DNA of 64,000 bases from Streptomyces sp. JB150 (GCF_011193355.1 NZ_CP049780.1:1843582-1907581), one strand, 5' to 3'. Positions 16,997 through 26,463 are shown, counted from the stretch's first letter. Notes: generated by a model from the sequence alone, not told the origin. Numbers and translations: made by a program.

Positions 16997-18917
16997 CGGG
17001 GGTGTGTCCTTCCACCAGTTGCAGGAGCGAGGCCAGGTCGTCGGGCCGGGTGTGCGGGTTGAGGAGGGTGGCCTTCAGCCAGAGCCGGCCGTCGGGGCGG
17101 GCCCGGCCGAGGACGGCGCGGCCGTCGGCGAGGAGGGTGCGGCGTACGGCGGCCACGGCGTCGTCGGCGGCCCCGGCGGGCCGGAACAGCACGGTGCTGA
17201 GCACGGGACGGTCGAACAGCTCGAACGCGGGGTGCGCGGCGACGAGGCCGGCGAACGTCGCGGCGAGGTCGCAGACGTGGTCGACGAGGGCGCCGAGCTG
17301 CTTGCGGCCGAGGGTCTTGAGGGTGACGGCGATCTTCAGGGCGTCGGCGCGGCGGGTGGTGCGCAGGGAGCGGCCGAGCAGGTCGGGCAGACCGGCCTCG
17401 GTGTCGTCGGCGGCGTTGAGGTAGTCGGCGCGCTGGTGCAGGGCGGCGAGGTCGCGGGCGTCGCGCACCGCGAGCAGTCCGGCGGCGACCGGCTGCCAGC
17501 CGAGTTTGTGCAGGTCGAGGGTGACGGTGTCGGCGGCGTCGAGTCCGGTGAGCCGGTCGCGGCGGCGGTCGCTGAACAGCAGCCCGCCCCCGTAGGCGGC
17601 GTCGACGTGCAGCCGGGCGCCGTGGGCGCGGCAGCGGGCGGCGATCTCGGGCAGCGGGTCGACGAGCCCGGCGTCGGTGGTGCCCGCGGTCGCGGCGACG
17701 AGGAGGGGGCCGTCCAGGCCGGTCAGCGCGTCGTCGAGGGCGGCCGGGTCGAGGACGCCGGCGGGCGTGGGCACGACGACGGGCCGGGGCAGGCCCAGCA
17801 GCCAGGCGGCCCGGGCGAGCGAGTGGTGGGCATTGGCCCCGAACACCGGCCGCACCGCCGCGCCGTGCACCTCGCGGGCCAGCAGCAGCGCCAGGTGGTT
17901 GGACTCGGTGCCGCCGGTGGTGATCAGACAGTCGGGCCGGCTTTCGGCGGCCGGGGTGCGGTCGGGATGCCTCTCGGCGGCCGGGGTGCGGTCGAGGTGC
18001 CTCTCGGCGGCCGGGGTGCGGTCGAGGTGCCTCTCGGCGGCCGGGGTGCGGTTCGGGTGGAGCCCGGCGGCCGGGGTGCGGTTCGGGTGGAGCCCGGCGG
18101 CCCGCCCGTGGTCCGGGTGAACCCCGGCGACCGGGGTGCGGTCCGGGTCGAGCCCGGCGGCCGACCCGCGGTCCGGGTGAAGCCTGGCAGCCGGCCCGCG
18201 GTCCCGGTAGCTTTCGGCGGCCGATGCGCGGCCCGGGTGGCCCCCGGCGGCCGGCTCTCGGCCCGGGTAGCTCTCGGCCGCCGGGGTGCGGTCCGGGTGA
18301 CGCGCTGCAGCCGGTGCGCGTTCCGGGTGAGCCCCGGCAGCCGATGCGCGGCCCGGGTAGTCCCCGGCGGTCGGCTCGCGGTCCGGGTGGCTTTCGGCAG
18401 CCGACCCGCGGTCCGGGTCGAGCCCGGCAGCCGGCCCGCGGTCCGGGTCGAGCCCGGCACCCGGCCCGCGGTCCGGGTCGACCCCGGCAGCCGGGGTGCG
18501 GTCCGGGTAGATCTCGGTCGCCAGTGCGCCGGTCACCAGGTCCTCCAGTGCCGACGCCGAGGGGGCCTGGTCCCAGGAGTCCAGGGACGGGTTGAGGACG
18601 CTGGCCGCGAGGTCGGCGGCGGTGGCGACGGCGAGGGGAGGGCAGTGCAGGTGGGCCGCGCAGAGGGGGTCGGCGGGGTCGGCGGCGCCCTCCGCGAGGG
18701 CCCGGACCAGCCGCCGCGGGGCGTCCGGGTCGCCGTCGTCGGGGAGCGGGTCCCCGACGGCGTCCCGCATCCGCGCGGTGACCGCGCCGGGTCCGCCGGG
18801 CGGCAGGGGACCGCCCCTGGCCCGGCCGCCCTCCTCCAGCGCGGCGAGCACCGCGGCGAGCAACGGCCCCAGCGCGCCGGGGCCTTCGGGACCGGAGGCG
18901 AGGGGCGGCATGCTCAT
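16974..18917 (-). CDS. PLP-dependent decarboxylase (DesA-like) with internal repeat expansion
   Basis: Group II PLP decarboxylase, 647 residues, about 190 longer than expected. The fold is intact on both sides of an insert: HLHCPPLAVATAADL and NPSLDSWDQAPSAS before it, then TTGGTESNHLALL, HVDAAYGG (D439, cofactor-binding Asp) and LDLHKLGWQP (K471, Schiff-base Lys). Residues 138-327 are 19 tandem ten-residue units of the type PDRTPAAEXH, directly before the GGTESN phosphate-binding motif. The likely reaction is decarboxylation of lysine or a related amino acid to a diamine, given the coupled N-monooxygenase. ATG 18917 is used; ATG 18911 is an alternative. Whether the protein folds with this insert cannot be told from sequence. 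Confidence 0.85.
   Translation of the reverse strand: MSMPPLASGPEGPGALGPLLAAVLAALEEGGRARGGPLPPGGPGAVTARMRDAVGDPLPDDGDPDAPRRLVRALAEGAADPADPLCAAHLHCPPLAVATAADLAASVLNPSLDSWDQAPSASALEDLVTGALATEIYPDRTPAAGVDPDRGPGAGLDPDRGPAAGLDPDRGSAAESHPDREPTAGDYPGRASAAGAHPERAPAAARHPDRTPAAESYPGREPAAGGHPGRASAAESYRDRGPAARLHPDRGSAAGLDPDRTPVAGVHPDHGRAAGLHPNRTPAAGLHPNRTPAAERHLDRTPAAERHLDRTPAAERHPDRTPAAESRPDCLITTGGTESNHLALLLAREVHGAAVRPVFGANAHHSLARAAWLLGLPRPVVVPTPAGVLDPAALDDALTGLDGPLLVAATAGTTDAGLVDPLPEIAARCRAHGARLHVDAAYGGGLLFSDRRRDRLTGLDAADTVTLDLHKLGWQPVAAGLLAVRDARDLAALHQRADYLNAADDTEAGLPDLLGRSLRTTRRADALKIAVTLKTLGRKQLGALVDHVCDLAATFAGLVAAHPAFELFDRPVLSTVLFRPAGAADDAVAAVRRTLLADGRAVLGRARPDGRLWLKATLLNPHTRPDDLASLLQLVEGHTPDDPGPRP
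17931..18506 (-). repeat. 30-bp tandem repeat (19 units) inside the decarboxylase gene
   Basis: Exactly 19 units of 30 nt run from 18506 to 17937, plus six nt of a partial unit. Each encodes a ten-residue unit such as PDRTPAAERH or PGRASAAESY. Neighbouring units at the low-coordinate end (LDRTPAAERH twice, PNRTPAAGLH next to PNRTPAAERH) are nearly identical, as expected of recent slippage or unequal exchange. Reading frame is kept because 30 is divisible by three. All six frames are wide open here. Confidence 0.95.
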
Positions 18918-19009
18918 GCGGTCAGCTTGGCGACGGGCGGGGCGGCACGCCCGGGAAGCTCGGGATCAGCACTCGAAAGGGGGTACCGGGGGGCGGGACG
19001 CCGCCGTCC

Positions 19010-19843
19010 TCAGTCGCGGAAGTCGTCCGCGTGGTCCTCGGCCCACCGGGAGAACGTGCGGGCCGGGCTGCCGGTGATCTCCTCGACGGTGCCGGTGATC
19101 TCGGGTTCGGTGCCGACGAGGCCGCCGATCGTCTTCAGGAAGCCCTCCAGCGCGTCCTGCGGGACGTGCGGGAAGAGGTCGGGGCCGGCCTCGTGCGGCG
19201 GGATCTCCGCGAAGCGCAGCGGGCGGACGAGGGCCCGCCCGAGCGCGGCGACCTGCTCGGCGGTCGTGACCGCCTCCGGCCCGGTGAGGCGGTGCACGGC
19301 TCCCTCGTGGCCGCCGTCGAGGAGGGCGCGTTCGGCGACGGCGGCGATGTCGTCCTCGTGGATCGGCGCGGTGAGCGCGTTCGCGAAGACGCCGCGCACG
19401 GTGTCGCCGGCGCGGATCTGCGCACGCCACTGCAAGGCGTTGGTGGCGAACGCGTTGGGCCGCAGGAACGTCCAGGCCAGACCGCTGTCGCGGACCTGCC
19501 GTTCGACGGTGGCGTGCATGACGTGGATCGGGTGGGTCTCGTCGGCGCCCTCCTGGATGATCCCGGAGGAGAGCAGCACGACGTGCCGCACCCCGGCGTC
19601 CCGCGCGGCGGCGAGGAAGTCGCCCATGCGGTCCCCGGCGCCCTGGACGTACAGGAACAGCCGGGTCGCGCCCCGGAACGGCGCGGCGGGGTCGCCGGGG
19701 TCGAGCCGTACCACCTCGGCCCGCTCCGGCAGCCGTGCCCGCCGCGGGTCCCGGGTCAGCGCCCGGACCGGTTCGCCGTGTGCGACGAGACGGTCGACGA
19801 GGGCTCGGCCGACGTTGCCGGTGGCGCCGGTCACCACGATCAC
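19010..19843 (-). CDS. NmrA/SDR-like NAD(P)-binding protein
   Basis: Atypical short-chain dehydrogenase family protein of 277 residues. The dinucleotide-binding motif VVTGATGNVGRALVD is at the N-terminus, followed by RALTRDPRRAR, which contacts the cofactor in NmrA-like proteins, and HVVLLSSG. The YxxxK catalytic pair of classical SDRs is not evident, as in NmrA and NAD(P)H:quinone reductase-like members; the activity is unknown. GTG 19843 has AGGAGG 6 nt upstream. Inverted ACTGAWCGAT sites around a TAGGCT box upstream suggest repressor control. Confidence 0.82.
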   Translation of the reverse strand: MIVVTGATGNVGRALVDRLVAHGEPVRALTRDPRRARLPERAEVVRLDPGDPAAPFRGATRLFLYVQGAGDRMGDFLAAARDAGVRHVVLLSSGIIQEGADETHPIHVMHATVERQVRDSGLAWTFLRPNAFATNALQWRAQIRAGDTVRGVFANALTAPIHEDDIAAVAERALLDGGHEGAVHRLTGPEAVTTAEQVAALGRALVRPLRFAEIPPHEAGPDLFPHVPQDALEGFLKTIGGLVGTEPEITGTVEEITGSPARTFSRWAEDHADDFRD

Positions 19844-19864
19844 GGGTTGCCTCCTGGGGCGTTG

Positions 19865-19907
19865 ACTGATCGATTCCGCTCGTCCGAGCCTAGGAAGATC
19901 GTTCAGT
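19865..19907 (-). promoter_or_regulatory. Candidate promoter with paired operator half-sites upstream of NmrA-like gene
   Basis: ACTGATCGAT (19865-19874) and ATCGTTCAGT (19898-19907) form an inverted repeat (9 of 10 positions) around a minus-strand TAGGCT -10 box at 19887-19892. The layout is typical of a TetR- or MarR-type operator; no such regulator gene is adjacent. Confidence 0.4.
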
Positions 19908-19950
19908 CCCCCGCCTCGGCTGTGGGGACCAGCCGTGGCCTACGACTCTC

Positions 19951-22449
19951 CTACTCCCCCGGTCCTAGGGCCTGCCGCACCCGCAACGCGCGGGCGAGGT
20001 CGTCGAGTTGGTCGACGAGCTTGCGGCGCAGGGCGGGGATGGGGTCGGCGTCGCGCAGGCACCGCTCGCCGAGGGCCAGGGTCTCGGCGTCGACGGCGTG
20101 CGCGGGGAACGCCCAGCGGCCCGCGGCGTCGGCGATGGCGGGGCCGCGCCGGGCGGCGACGGCGACGGCGTCCTCGTAGAAGCGCGCCACGTACGGGCGT
20201 ACGAGATCGGCCTGTTCGGGCTGCCAGAAGCCCCGCGCGGTGGCCGTGAACAGGTAGTTGGACAGGTCGTCGCCGGCGAACATCGCCTCCCACGCCCGCG
20301 CCTTCGCGGCCTCGTCGGGCAGCGCGGCGCGGCAGCGGGCGGCGCCCTCCTGGCCGGTGGCACTGGGGTCGCGGCGCAGTTCGGCGGCGATGGCGGCCTC
20401 GTCGGTGGCGCCGAGGACGGCGAGCCGGCCGAGGATGCGCCAGCGCAGCTCCGGGTCCAGCTCGGGGCCGCCGGGGACGGTGCCGTCGGCGAGCCAGGCG
20501 GCGATGGTGTCGGGGTGGGCGGCGGTGTCGATGAAGTGCCGTACCGCGATCAGGCGCAGGCCGGGGTGGTCGCCGTCCTCGGTGCGGCGGATGAGGTCGC
20601 GGCAGATACGGGCGAGGGTGGCGAGGGCGGCCGGGCGGGCCTCGGGCGTCAGATAGCGGTCGGCGATCTGTACCGTGGCGAAGCCGAGGACGCCCTGGAC
20701 GAGGGCCAGGTCGGTCTCGCGCGGGAGGTGGGCGCGGGCGATGTCCAGGTAGGCGGTGGCCGGCAGCTCGCCGTCGCGGACGGCGTCGCGCAGCGCGTTC
20801 CACACCACCGCGCGGGAGAGCGGTTCGGGCAGCCCGGACAGCGCGGAGCGCACCGTCGCGAAGGACTCCGGGTCGAAGCGGACCTTGGCGTAGGTGAGGT
20901 CGCCGTCGTTGGGCAGCAGCAGGGCGGGCCGCTTGCCGAGGGGCTGCGGTGCGGTCTGCGGGACGTCGAGTTCGACGCGTTCGCGCAGGGTGAGGCGGGC
21001 CTCGTCGGCGAGGTCGAGGTCGTACAGGCCGACGGCGATGCGGTGCGGGCGGCTGCCCGCGCGGTCGACGGTGAGGGTGCGGGTGCCGTCGGCCCCCGCG
21101 GTGACGCGCGGGGTGAGGGTGTCGACGCCGGTCGTGCGCAGCCAGGCGTCCGCCCACGCGTGGACGTCGCGTTCGGTGGCGGAGGCGAGGGAGTCGATGA
21201 AGTCGGCGAGGGTGGCGTTGGCGAACCGGTGGCGGGCGAAGTGGGTGTTGATGCCGGCGAGGAAGTCCTTCTCGCCGAGCCAGGTGACGAGCTGGCGCAG
21301 CGCGGAGGCACCCTTGGCGTAGGAGATGCCGTCGAAGTTGAGCAGCGCGGAGGCGGTGTCCTCGACGGCCTCGGGGGCCACGGGGTGGGTGGAGGGGCGC
21401 TGGTCGGCGTCGTAGCCCCAGGCCTTGCGGACGACGCCGAAGTCGGTCCAGGTGTCGGTGAAGCGGGTCGCCTCGGTGAGGGTCTGGTAGCCCATGTACT
21501 CGGCGAAGGACTCGTTCAGCCAGATGTCGTCCCACCACCGGAGGGTGACGAGGTCGCCGAACCACATGTGGGCCATCTCGTGGGCGATGACCATCGCGCG
21601 GGTCTGCCGCTCGGTGTCGGTGACGGCGGAGCGGTAGACGAACTCGTCGCGGAAGGTGACCAGTCCGGGGTTCTCCATCGCGCCCGCGTTGAACTCGGGG
21701 ACGAACGCCTGGTCGTAGGAGTCGAAGGGGTACGGCTCCTCGAACTTCTCGTGGTAGCGGTCGTAGCACTGCTGGGTGATCTCGAGGATCTCCTCGGCGT
21801 CCGCGTCCAGGTGGGGGGCGAGGGAGCGGCGGCAGTGGATGCCGAAGGGCAGGCCGCGGTGCTCGGTGCGCACCGAGTGCCAGGGGCCGGCGGCGACGGC
21901 GACGAGATAGGTGGAGATCAGCGGGGTGGGTGCCGCCTTCCACACGCCGCCGCCGGTGTGCTCGGTGACGCCGTTGGCGAGGACGGTCCAGTGCGCGGGG
22001 GCCTTCACCGACAGCTCGAACACGGCCTTGAGGTCGGGCTGGTCGAAGGCGGCGAAGACGCGCTGGACGTCGTCCATGAACAGCTGGGTGTAGACGTATG
22101 TCTCGCCGTCGGTGGGGTCGGTGAAGCGGTGCATGCCCTCCCCGGTGCGGGAGTAGCGCATCACCGCGTGGACGCGCAGCTCGTGCTCGCCCGCCGTGAG
22201 GTTCTTCAGGGGCAGGCGGTTGTCGTCCAGGCTTTCGGGGTCGAGGGGCTGTCCGTCCAGGGTGGCGGAGTACAACTCGGCGGGCTTGAGCTCGACGAAG
22301 GTGTCCGCGTCCGTGCGGGCGGCGAAGCGGATGACGGTGAGGGAGTCGAAGGTCTCGTCCCCCGTCGTCAGATCGAGGTCGATCGTGTAGCGGTGGACGT
22401 CGAGGAGCTGGGCACGGGTCTGCGCTTCGTCGCGCGTGAGTACGGACAT
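19951..22449 (-). CDS. M1-family aminopeptidase (PepN-like)
   Basis: Zinc aminopeptidase of 832 residues that removes N-terminal residues from peptides, cytoplasmic. The exopeptidase motif is seen as AGAMENPGL, the zinc site as VIAHEMAHMWFGDLVTLRWWDDIWLNESFAEYMGY (two His, then Glu in NESFAE, given here in parts around residues 285-320), and the C-terminal ERAP1-like helical domain follows. The length fits bacterial PepN. The start is uncertain: ATG 22449 gives MSVLTRDEAQTRAQLL, which begins at the conserved region; ATG 22458 has a weak AGG upstream and adds three residues. It is a single gene with no clear terminator. Positions 22450-22746 hold nothing I can name. Confidence 0.93.
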   Translation of the reverse strand: MSVLTRDEAQTRAQLLDVHRYTIDLDLTTGDETFDSLTVIRFAARTDADTFVELKPAELYSATLDGQPLDPESLDDNRLPLKNLTAGEHELRVHAVMRYSRTGEGMHRFTDPTDGETYVYTQLFMDDVQRVFAAFDQPDLKAVFELSVKAPAHWTVLANGVTEHTGGGVWKAAPTPLISTYLVAVAAGPWHSVRTEHRGLPFGIHCRRSLAPHLDADAEEILEITQQCYDRYHEKFEEPYPFDSYDQAFVPEFNAGAMENPGLVTFRDEFVYRSAVTDTERQTRAMVIAHEMAHMWFGDLVTLRWWDDIWLNESFAEYMGYQTLTEATRFTDTWTDFGVVRKAWGYDADQRPSTHPVAPEAVEDTASALLNFDGISYAKGASALRQLVTWLGEKDFLAGINTHFARHRFANATLADFIDSLASATERDVHAWADAWLRTTGVDTLTPRVTAGADGTRTLTVDRAGSRPHRIAVGLYDLDLADEARLTLRERVELDVPQTAPQPLGKRPALLLPNDGDLTYAKVRFDPESFATVRSALSGLPEPLSRAVVWNALRDAVRDGELPATAYLDIARAHLPRETDLALVQGVLGFATVQIADRYLTPEARPAALATLARICRDLIRRTEDGDHPGLRLIAVRHFIDTAAHPDTIAAWLADGTVPGGPELDPELRWRILGRLAVLGATDEAAIAAELRRDPSATGQEGAARCRAALPDEAAKARAWEAMFAGDDLSNYLFTATARGFWQPEQADLVRPYVARFYEDAVAVAARRGPAIADAAGRWAFPAHAVDAETLALGERCLRDADPIPALRRKLVDQLDDLARALRVRQALGPGE

Positions 22450-22746
22450 GGAGCACATGCTGCCTGATGGCCTGGGCACGGGACAGAGGCGGTGGGGGGA
22501 GGTGCGGGGGCGGAGCGGACTGTGCCCGGGTGCCCCTCCCGCGCCGTGGTGGGGTCGCGGGAGCCGCGGGGACGGGGCGGACGGGGCGGGGCGGGGGTGG
22601 GCGGGCGCCCGGTCCGGGGCCGCTGCCGTGAGCGGGACGACGGCGACCGGGCGGTCACGGTCCGCGCCCGACGGATGACGTGGCGTGCCGGTGGGGCGGG
22701 GCGTACCTCGCCCGGGTCCGGTCCCCCGCCGGGGAGCCGTGCCGGG

Positions 22747-23097
22747 TCAACCGGCGGTCGGGGTCTGACCGTTCACGGCGTCCTCGGCGATGCGCTCGTG
22801 GTGGCGGATCACCTCGGCGATGATGAAGTTCAGCAGCTTCTCGGCGAACGCGGGGTCCAGTTTGGCGCTCTCCGCGAGCGCGCGCAGCCGGGCGATCTGC
22901 CGGGCCTCGCGCGCGGGGTCGGCGGGCGGCAGCTGGTGCACGGCCTTGAGACGGCCGACCTGCTGGGTGCACTTGAACCGCTCGGCGAGCATGTGGACGA
23001 CAGCCGCGTCGATGTTGTCGATGCTGTCGCGCAGCCGGGCGAGCTCTTCGCGGACGGCGGGGTCGACGTCACCGGTACCGGTGTTGCTGGTGGTCAT
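22747..23097 (-). CDS. Chorismate mutase, AroQ type
   Basis: Small helical enzyme of 116 residues converting chorismate to prephenate for phenylalanine and tyrosine. The N-terminal helix ELARLRDSIDNIDAAVVHMLAERF, the catalytic Arg/Lys positions in KCTQQVGRLK and the C-terminal helix LLNFIIAEVIRHHERI fit the AroQ fold (both helices lie in residues ~17-105). No signal peptide, so it is the cytoplasmic type. ATG 23097. It stands some 24 kb from the trp genes, which use the same precursor. Confidence 0.9.
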   Translation of the reverse strand: MTTSNTGTGDVDPAVREELARLRDSIDNIDAAVVHMLAERFKCTQQVGRLKAVHQLPPADPAREARQIARLRALAESAKLDPAFAEKLLNFIIAEVIRHHERIAEDAVNGQTPTAG

Positions 23098-23131
23098 GAG
23101 GGTCCACCCTACGGGGCCGGGCCCCGACCGA

Positions 23132-23623
23132 TCAGCCGCCGATCACCTTGTGGAACGACACGTCCGCGTGGCCGCCGGGCACGCCCGGGGTGCGCCCGGT
23201 TTCCCGGAAGCCGAGCTTCCGGTAGAACTCGGGAGCCTGGAAGGTGTACGTCGAGACGACCATGTGCGTGCAGCCTCGCCGCACGCCCTCCTCCTCGGCG
23301 GCCCGCATCAGCCGGCTCCCCCAGCCCGCTCCCCGCAGGTCCTCGCGCACCCACAGCAGACGGACGGCGCACAGCTCGCCCCACGTGTGCCCGGTGAGCC
23401 CGCCGGCCGGTTTCCCGGTGGCGTCGTCGAGCCGGACGCTGAACTCCCGCGGGGTGCCGGCCCCGGTGGCCGCGCCGTTGAACACGGTGAGCGCGTCGTC
23501 CAGAAGCTCTTCGAGGGCGTCGTCCCGGCCTCCGGTGCGCAGGGTCGGCGCGGCGGGGGCCGCGGGGGTCGCGGGCGCTTCGGGGGCCGCGTGGGCTTCG
23601 GGGTGCTGCTGTTCGGCGGTCAC
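23132..23623 (-). CDS. GNAT-family N-acetyltransferase
   Basis: Acetyltransferase of 163 residues. Motif A of the GNAT fold is seen as VREDLRGAGWGSRLMRAAEEEG, with the acetyl-CoA pyrophosphate loop RGAGWG, and motif B as FYRKLGFRETG. The first 35 residues are Ala/Pro-rich and probably disordered. The substrate is unknown. GTG 23623 was chosen over longer starts because upstream sequence becomes low-complexity repeat. Confidence 0.85.
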   Translation of the reverse strand: MTAEQQHPEAHAAPEAPATPAAPAAPTLRTGGRDDALEELLDDALTVFNGAATGAGTPREFSVRLDDATGKPAGGLTGHTWGELCAVRLLWVREDLRGAGWGSRLMRAAEEEGVRRGCTHMVVSTYTFQAPEFYRKLGFRETGRTPGVPGGHADVSFHKVIGG

Positions 23624-23685
23624 CGCCCGGATTCTGCCAGGGGGCGGAACGGGGACCGAGCGGTTCGCGACAGCGCTCGGCGCGG

Positions 23686-23772
23686 TCGGGGCTTCCCGCG
23701 CGGCGGGCCTCCGCACGGTGAGGGCTTCCCACTCGATGAGGGCTCCCGCGCGGTGGCGGCTTCCGGGCGCAG
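23686..23772. repeat. 17-bp minisatellite, GGCTTCCG-family copy 2
   Basis: About five diverged units of 17-18 nt with cores GGGGCTTCCC, GGGCTTCCC, GGGCTCCC and GGCGGCTTCCG, between the GNAT gene start and the protease terminator. The core matches the repeats at 9.9 kb (reverse complement) and 61.2 kb. Confidence 0.5.
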
Positions 23773-23823
23773 GACGGCGTACGGCGGAGCCGCACCCTCA
23801 AGGCGGCTCCGCCGTACGTCGTC
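23773..23823 (-). terminator. Hairpin terminator of the trypsin-like protease gene
   Basis: A 21-bp stem with one mismatch (23773-23793 with 23803-23823) and a 9-nt loop, 14 nt after the protease stop. There is no long T-run, as is common in Streptomyces. Confidence 0.75.
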
Positions 23824-23837
23824 TCACGCCGGGTGGA

Positions 23838-24716
<879 letters not shown>

Positions 24717-24806
24717 TCACGCGGTCCGGAGGGAACCCGTCGGGCGAAAATCCGCTCCCCTGCTCGTAGAGTGGAAACCGGGTTCGGGACGTCCTGGGGA
24801 GTCGGC

Positions 24807-25703
24807 GTGGCGAACGGCGGACCGGTCGAGCACGGCTACCCGCACCTGGAGACGGTGCGGGCCGCGATCACCGCGCTGTACCGGCGGTTGTCGTACGACA
24901 CCGTGCGGACCTTCGCGACGAGCGTGCTCCCGGCCGACGTGGCCTTCGCCGACACCGACGACCTCCATCTCGGCGCCCAGCGGGTGGCCCGCGAGCTGGT
25001 GCGGCACTACCGGCTGCCGGACGCCCGGCTGATCGTCGGCTTCCGGGCGATGACGCAGGCGGCGAACGTGGAACTCGCCGCCGGGCCCGAGTACTTCGTG
25101 GAGCTGAACGACCGTTTCCGCACCCACCGCCGGGACATCGGCGCGGCCCTCGCGCACGAGGTGACGCACGTGTACCTGCACCGCCTCGGCCTGTCCTTCC
25201 CCGGCACCCGCGACAACGAGATCCTGACCGACACGACGACGGCCTACCTCGGCGCCGGCTGGCTGCTGCTGGACGCCTACCGGGAGGACGGCGTGTCCAG
25301 CCAGAAACTCGGCTATCTGACACCCGAGGAGTTCGGTTACGTCCTCGCCAAGCGCGCCCTGCTCTTCGGTGAGGACCCGTCGGTGTGGTTCACCAGCCCG
25401 CAGGCGTACACGGCGTACGGCAAGGGCATGGCCCTGGCCCGCCGGGACGGGCAGCAGCCGCCGCTGACCGCGGCCGGCTGGGCGGGCCGCCGCCGCTACG
25501 CCCGCGACCGGCGGCACGCCCAGGACCGGCACACCGCCGTCGGCGCGCCGGACGTGCCCTACGCGTTCACGCCCGGCGCCGAGGGGCCGCTGCGGGTGTC
25601 GTTCCCCTGCCCGACCTGCCACCAGCGGATCAGAGTGCCGGTGCGGGGGCGGGTGCGGGCGCGGTGTGCGCTGTGCCGGACGGTGCTGGAGTGCGACACG
25701 TAG
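24807..25703 (+). CDS. Zincin-like protein with HEVTH motif and C-terminal zinc ribbon
   Basis: Protein of 298 residues that I do not assign to a named family. Around residues 118-145 it has ALAHEVTHVYLHRLG followed about 17 residues later by DNEILTD, the spacing of an HExxH gluzincin metalloprotease with a downstream Glu ligand. The C-terminus has CPTCHQ and CALC, a four-Cys zinc ribbon. There is no signal peptide or membrane segment, so it is probably cytoplasmic. GTG 24807 has GGGGA 6 nt upstream; an earlier ATG at 24771 lacks a ribosome site. It is divergent from the protease and stands alone. Confidence 0.75.
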   Translation: MANGGPVEHGYPHLETVRAAITALYRRLSYDTVRTFATSVLPADVAFADTDDLHLGAQRVARELVRHYRLPDARLIVGFRAMTQAANVELAAGPEYFVELNDRFRTHRRDIGAALAHEVTHVYLHRLGLSFPGTRDNEILTDTTTAYLGAGWLLLDAYREDGVSSQKLGYLTPEEFGYVLAKRALLFGEDPSVWFTSPQAYTAYGKGMALARRDGQQPPLTAAGWAGRRRYARDRRHAQDRHTAVGAPDVPYAFTPGAEGPLRVSFPCPTCHQRIRVPVRGRVRARCALCRTVLECDT

Positions 25704-25740
25704 GACCGGCCCGGCCGGGCGCGGCCACCGCCGCGTGCCC

Positions 25741-26463
25741 TCAGGCCCGTACGATCCCCCGCTCCCGGGCCGCCGCCAGCCACTGCGGGAACTCGCCCAC
25801 GAGACGGTCGTACAGCTCGGCGTCGGACACCGCGCGCGGGTCCTCGCCCGCGTGGAAGAACCCGGCGTTGTCCACGACCCGCTTCTCCGGCACCGGCAGG
25901 TCGTCCAGTTTGCGCAGGAACTCGAACTGCCGGCTGCCGGGGTCGCCGAAGCCGATGAACTGCCAGAACAGCGGCAGCCGGGAGGCCTTGCAGAGGAACC
26001 GCTCGGCGGCGAGCTTGTCGACGGGGCCGCCGTCGGTCTGGAAGACGACGAAGGCGGGGTCGGTGGCACCGCTGTCGAGGTAGTGGTCGATGACGGCGTC
26101 CATGGCCAGGTGGTAGCTGGTCTTGCCCATGTGCCCGAGCCCGGCCACGATCCGCTCGACGCGGCCCTGGTGGCCGGCGAGTTCCAGCTCGGTGACGGCG
26201 TCGACGTCCGTGGAGAAGAACACCACCGGCACCCGGCCGTCGTCGTCGAGGTGCGCGGACAGCCCGAGCACCCGGTCGGCGAGCGCCTGCACACTGCCGT
26301 CCTTGTAGTACGGCCGCATGGAGCCGGAGTAGTCGACGACGAGGTAAACGGCGGCCCGCTGCCCGTCCAGGCCGTGCTTGGCGAGCGACACCCCGGCGCT
26401 CTTGTAGAGGTTCACGAGCGCGGGCGCGGTCCGGCTCACCTTGTCGAGACTGATCGCGGCCAT
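25741..26463 (-). CDS. VWA-domain protein (TerF/TerY-like)
   Basis: Cytoplasmic von Willebrand factor A-domain protein of 240 residues. An N-terminal ISLDKVSRTAPALVNLYKSA segment resembles TerD-type proteins. The MIDAS metal site is formed by VDYSGSMRPYYKDG, the Thr of GKTSYHLAMD and QTDGG. Such proteins occur in tellurium-resistance (ter) gene sets, but no other ter gene is near. ATG 26463 has GGGGGAG 6 nt upstream; the longer frame to 26604 has none. It converges on the zincin gene. Confidence 0.85.
   Translation of the reverse strand: MAAISLDKVSRTAPALVNLYKSAGVSLAKHGLDGQRAAVYLVVDYSGSMRPYYKDGSVQALADRVLGLSAHLDDDGRVPVVFFSTDVDAVTELELAGHQGRVERIVAGLGHMGKTSYHLAMDAVIDHYLDSGATDPAFVVFQTDGGPVDKLAAERFLCKASRLPLFWQFIGFGDPGSRQFEFLRKLDDLPVPEKRVVDNAGFFHAGEDPRAVSDAELYDRLVGEFPQWLAAARERGIVRA

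Noticed and set aside
17931..18506. CRISPR array at the 30-bp repeats
   Set aside because: Units are directly tandem with no unique spacers, lie inside a coding frame, and no cas gene is present.
17924..18595. Proteins read in other frames across the 30-bp repeat
   Set aside because: All frames are open because the unit is GC-rich and a multiple of three; only the decarboxylase frame continues into a fold on both sides.
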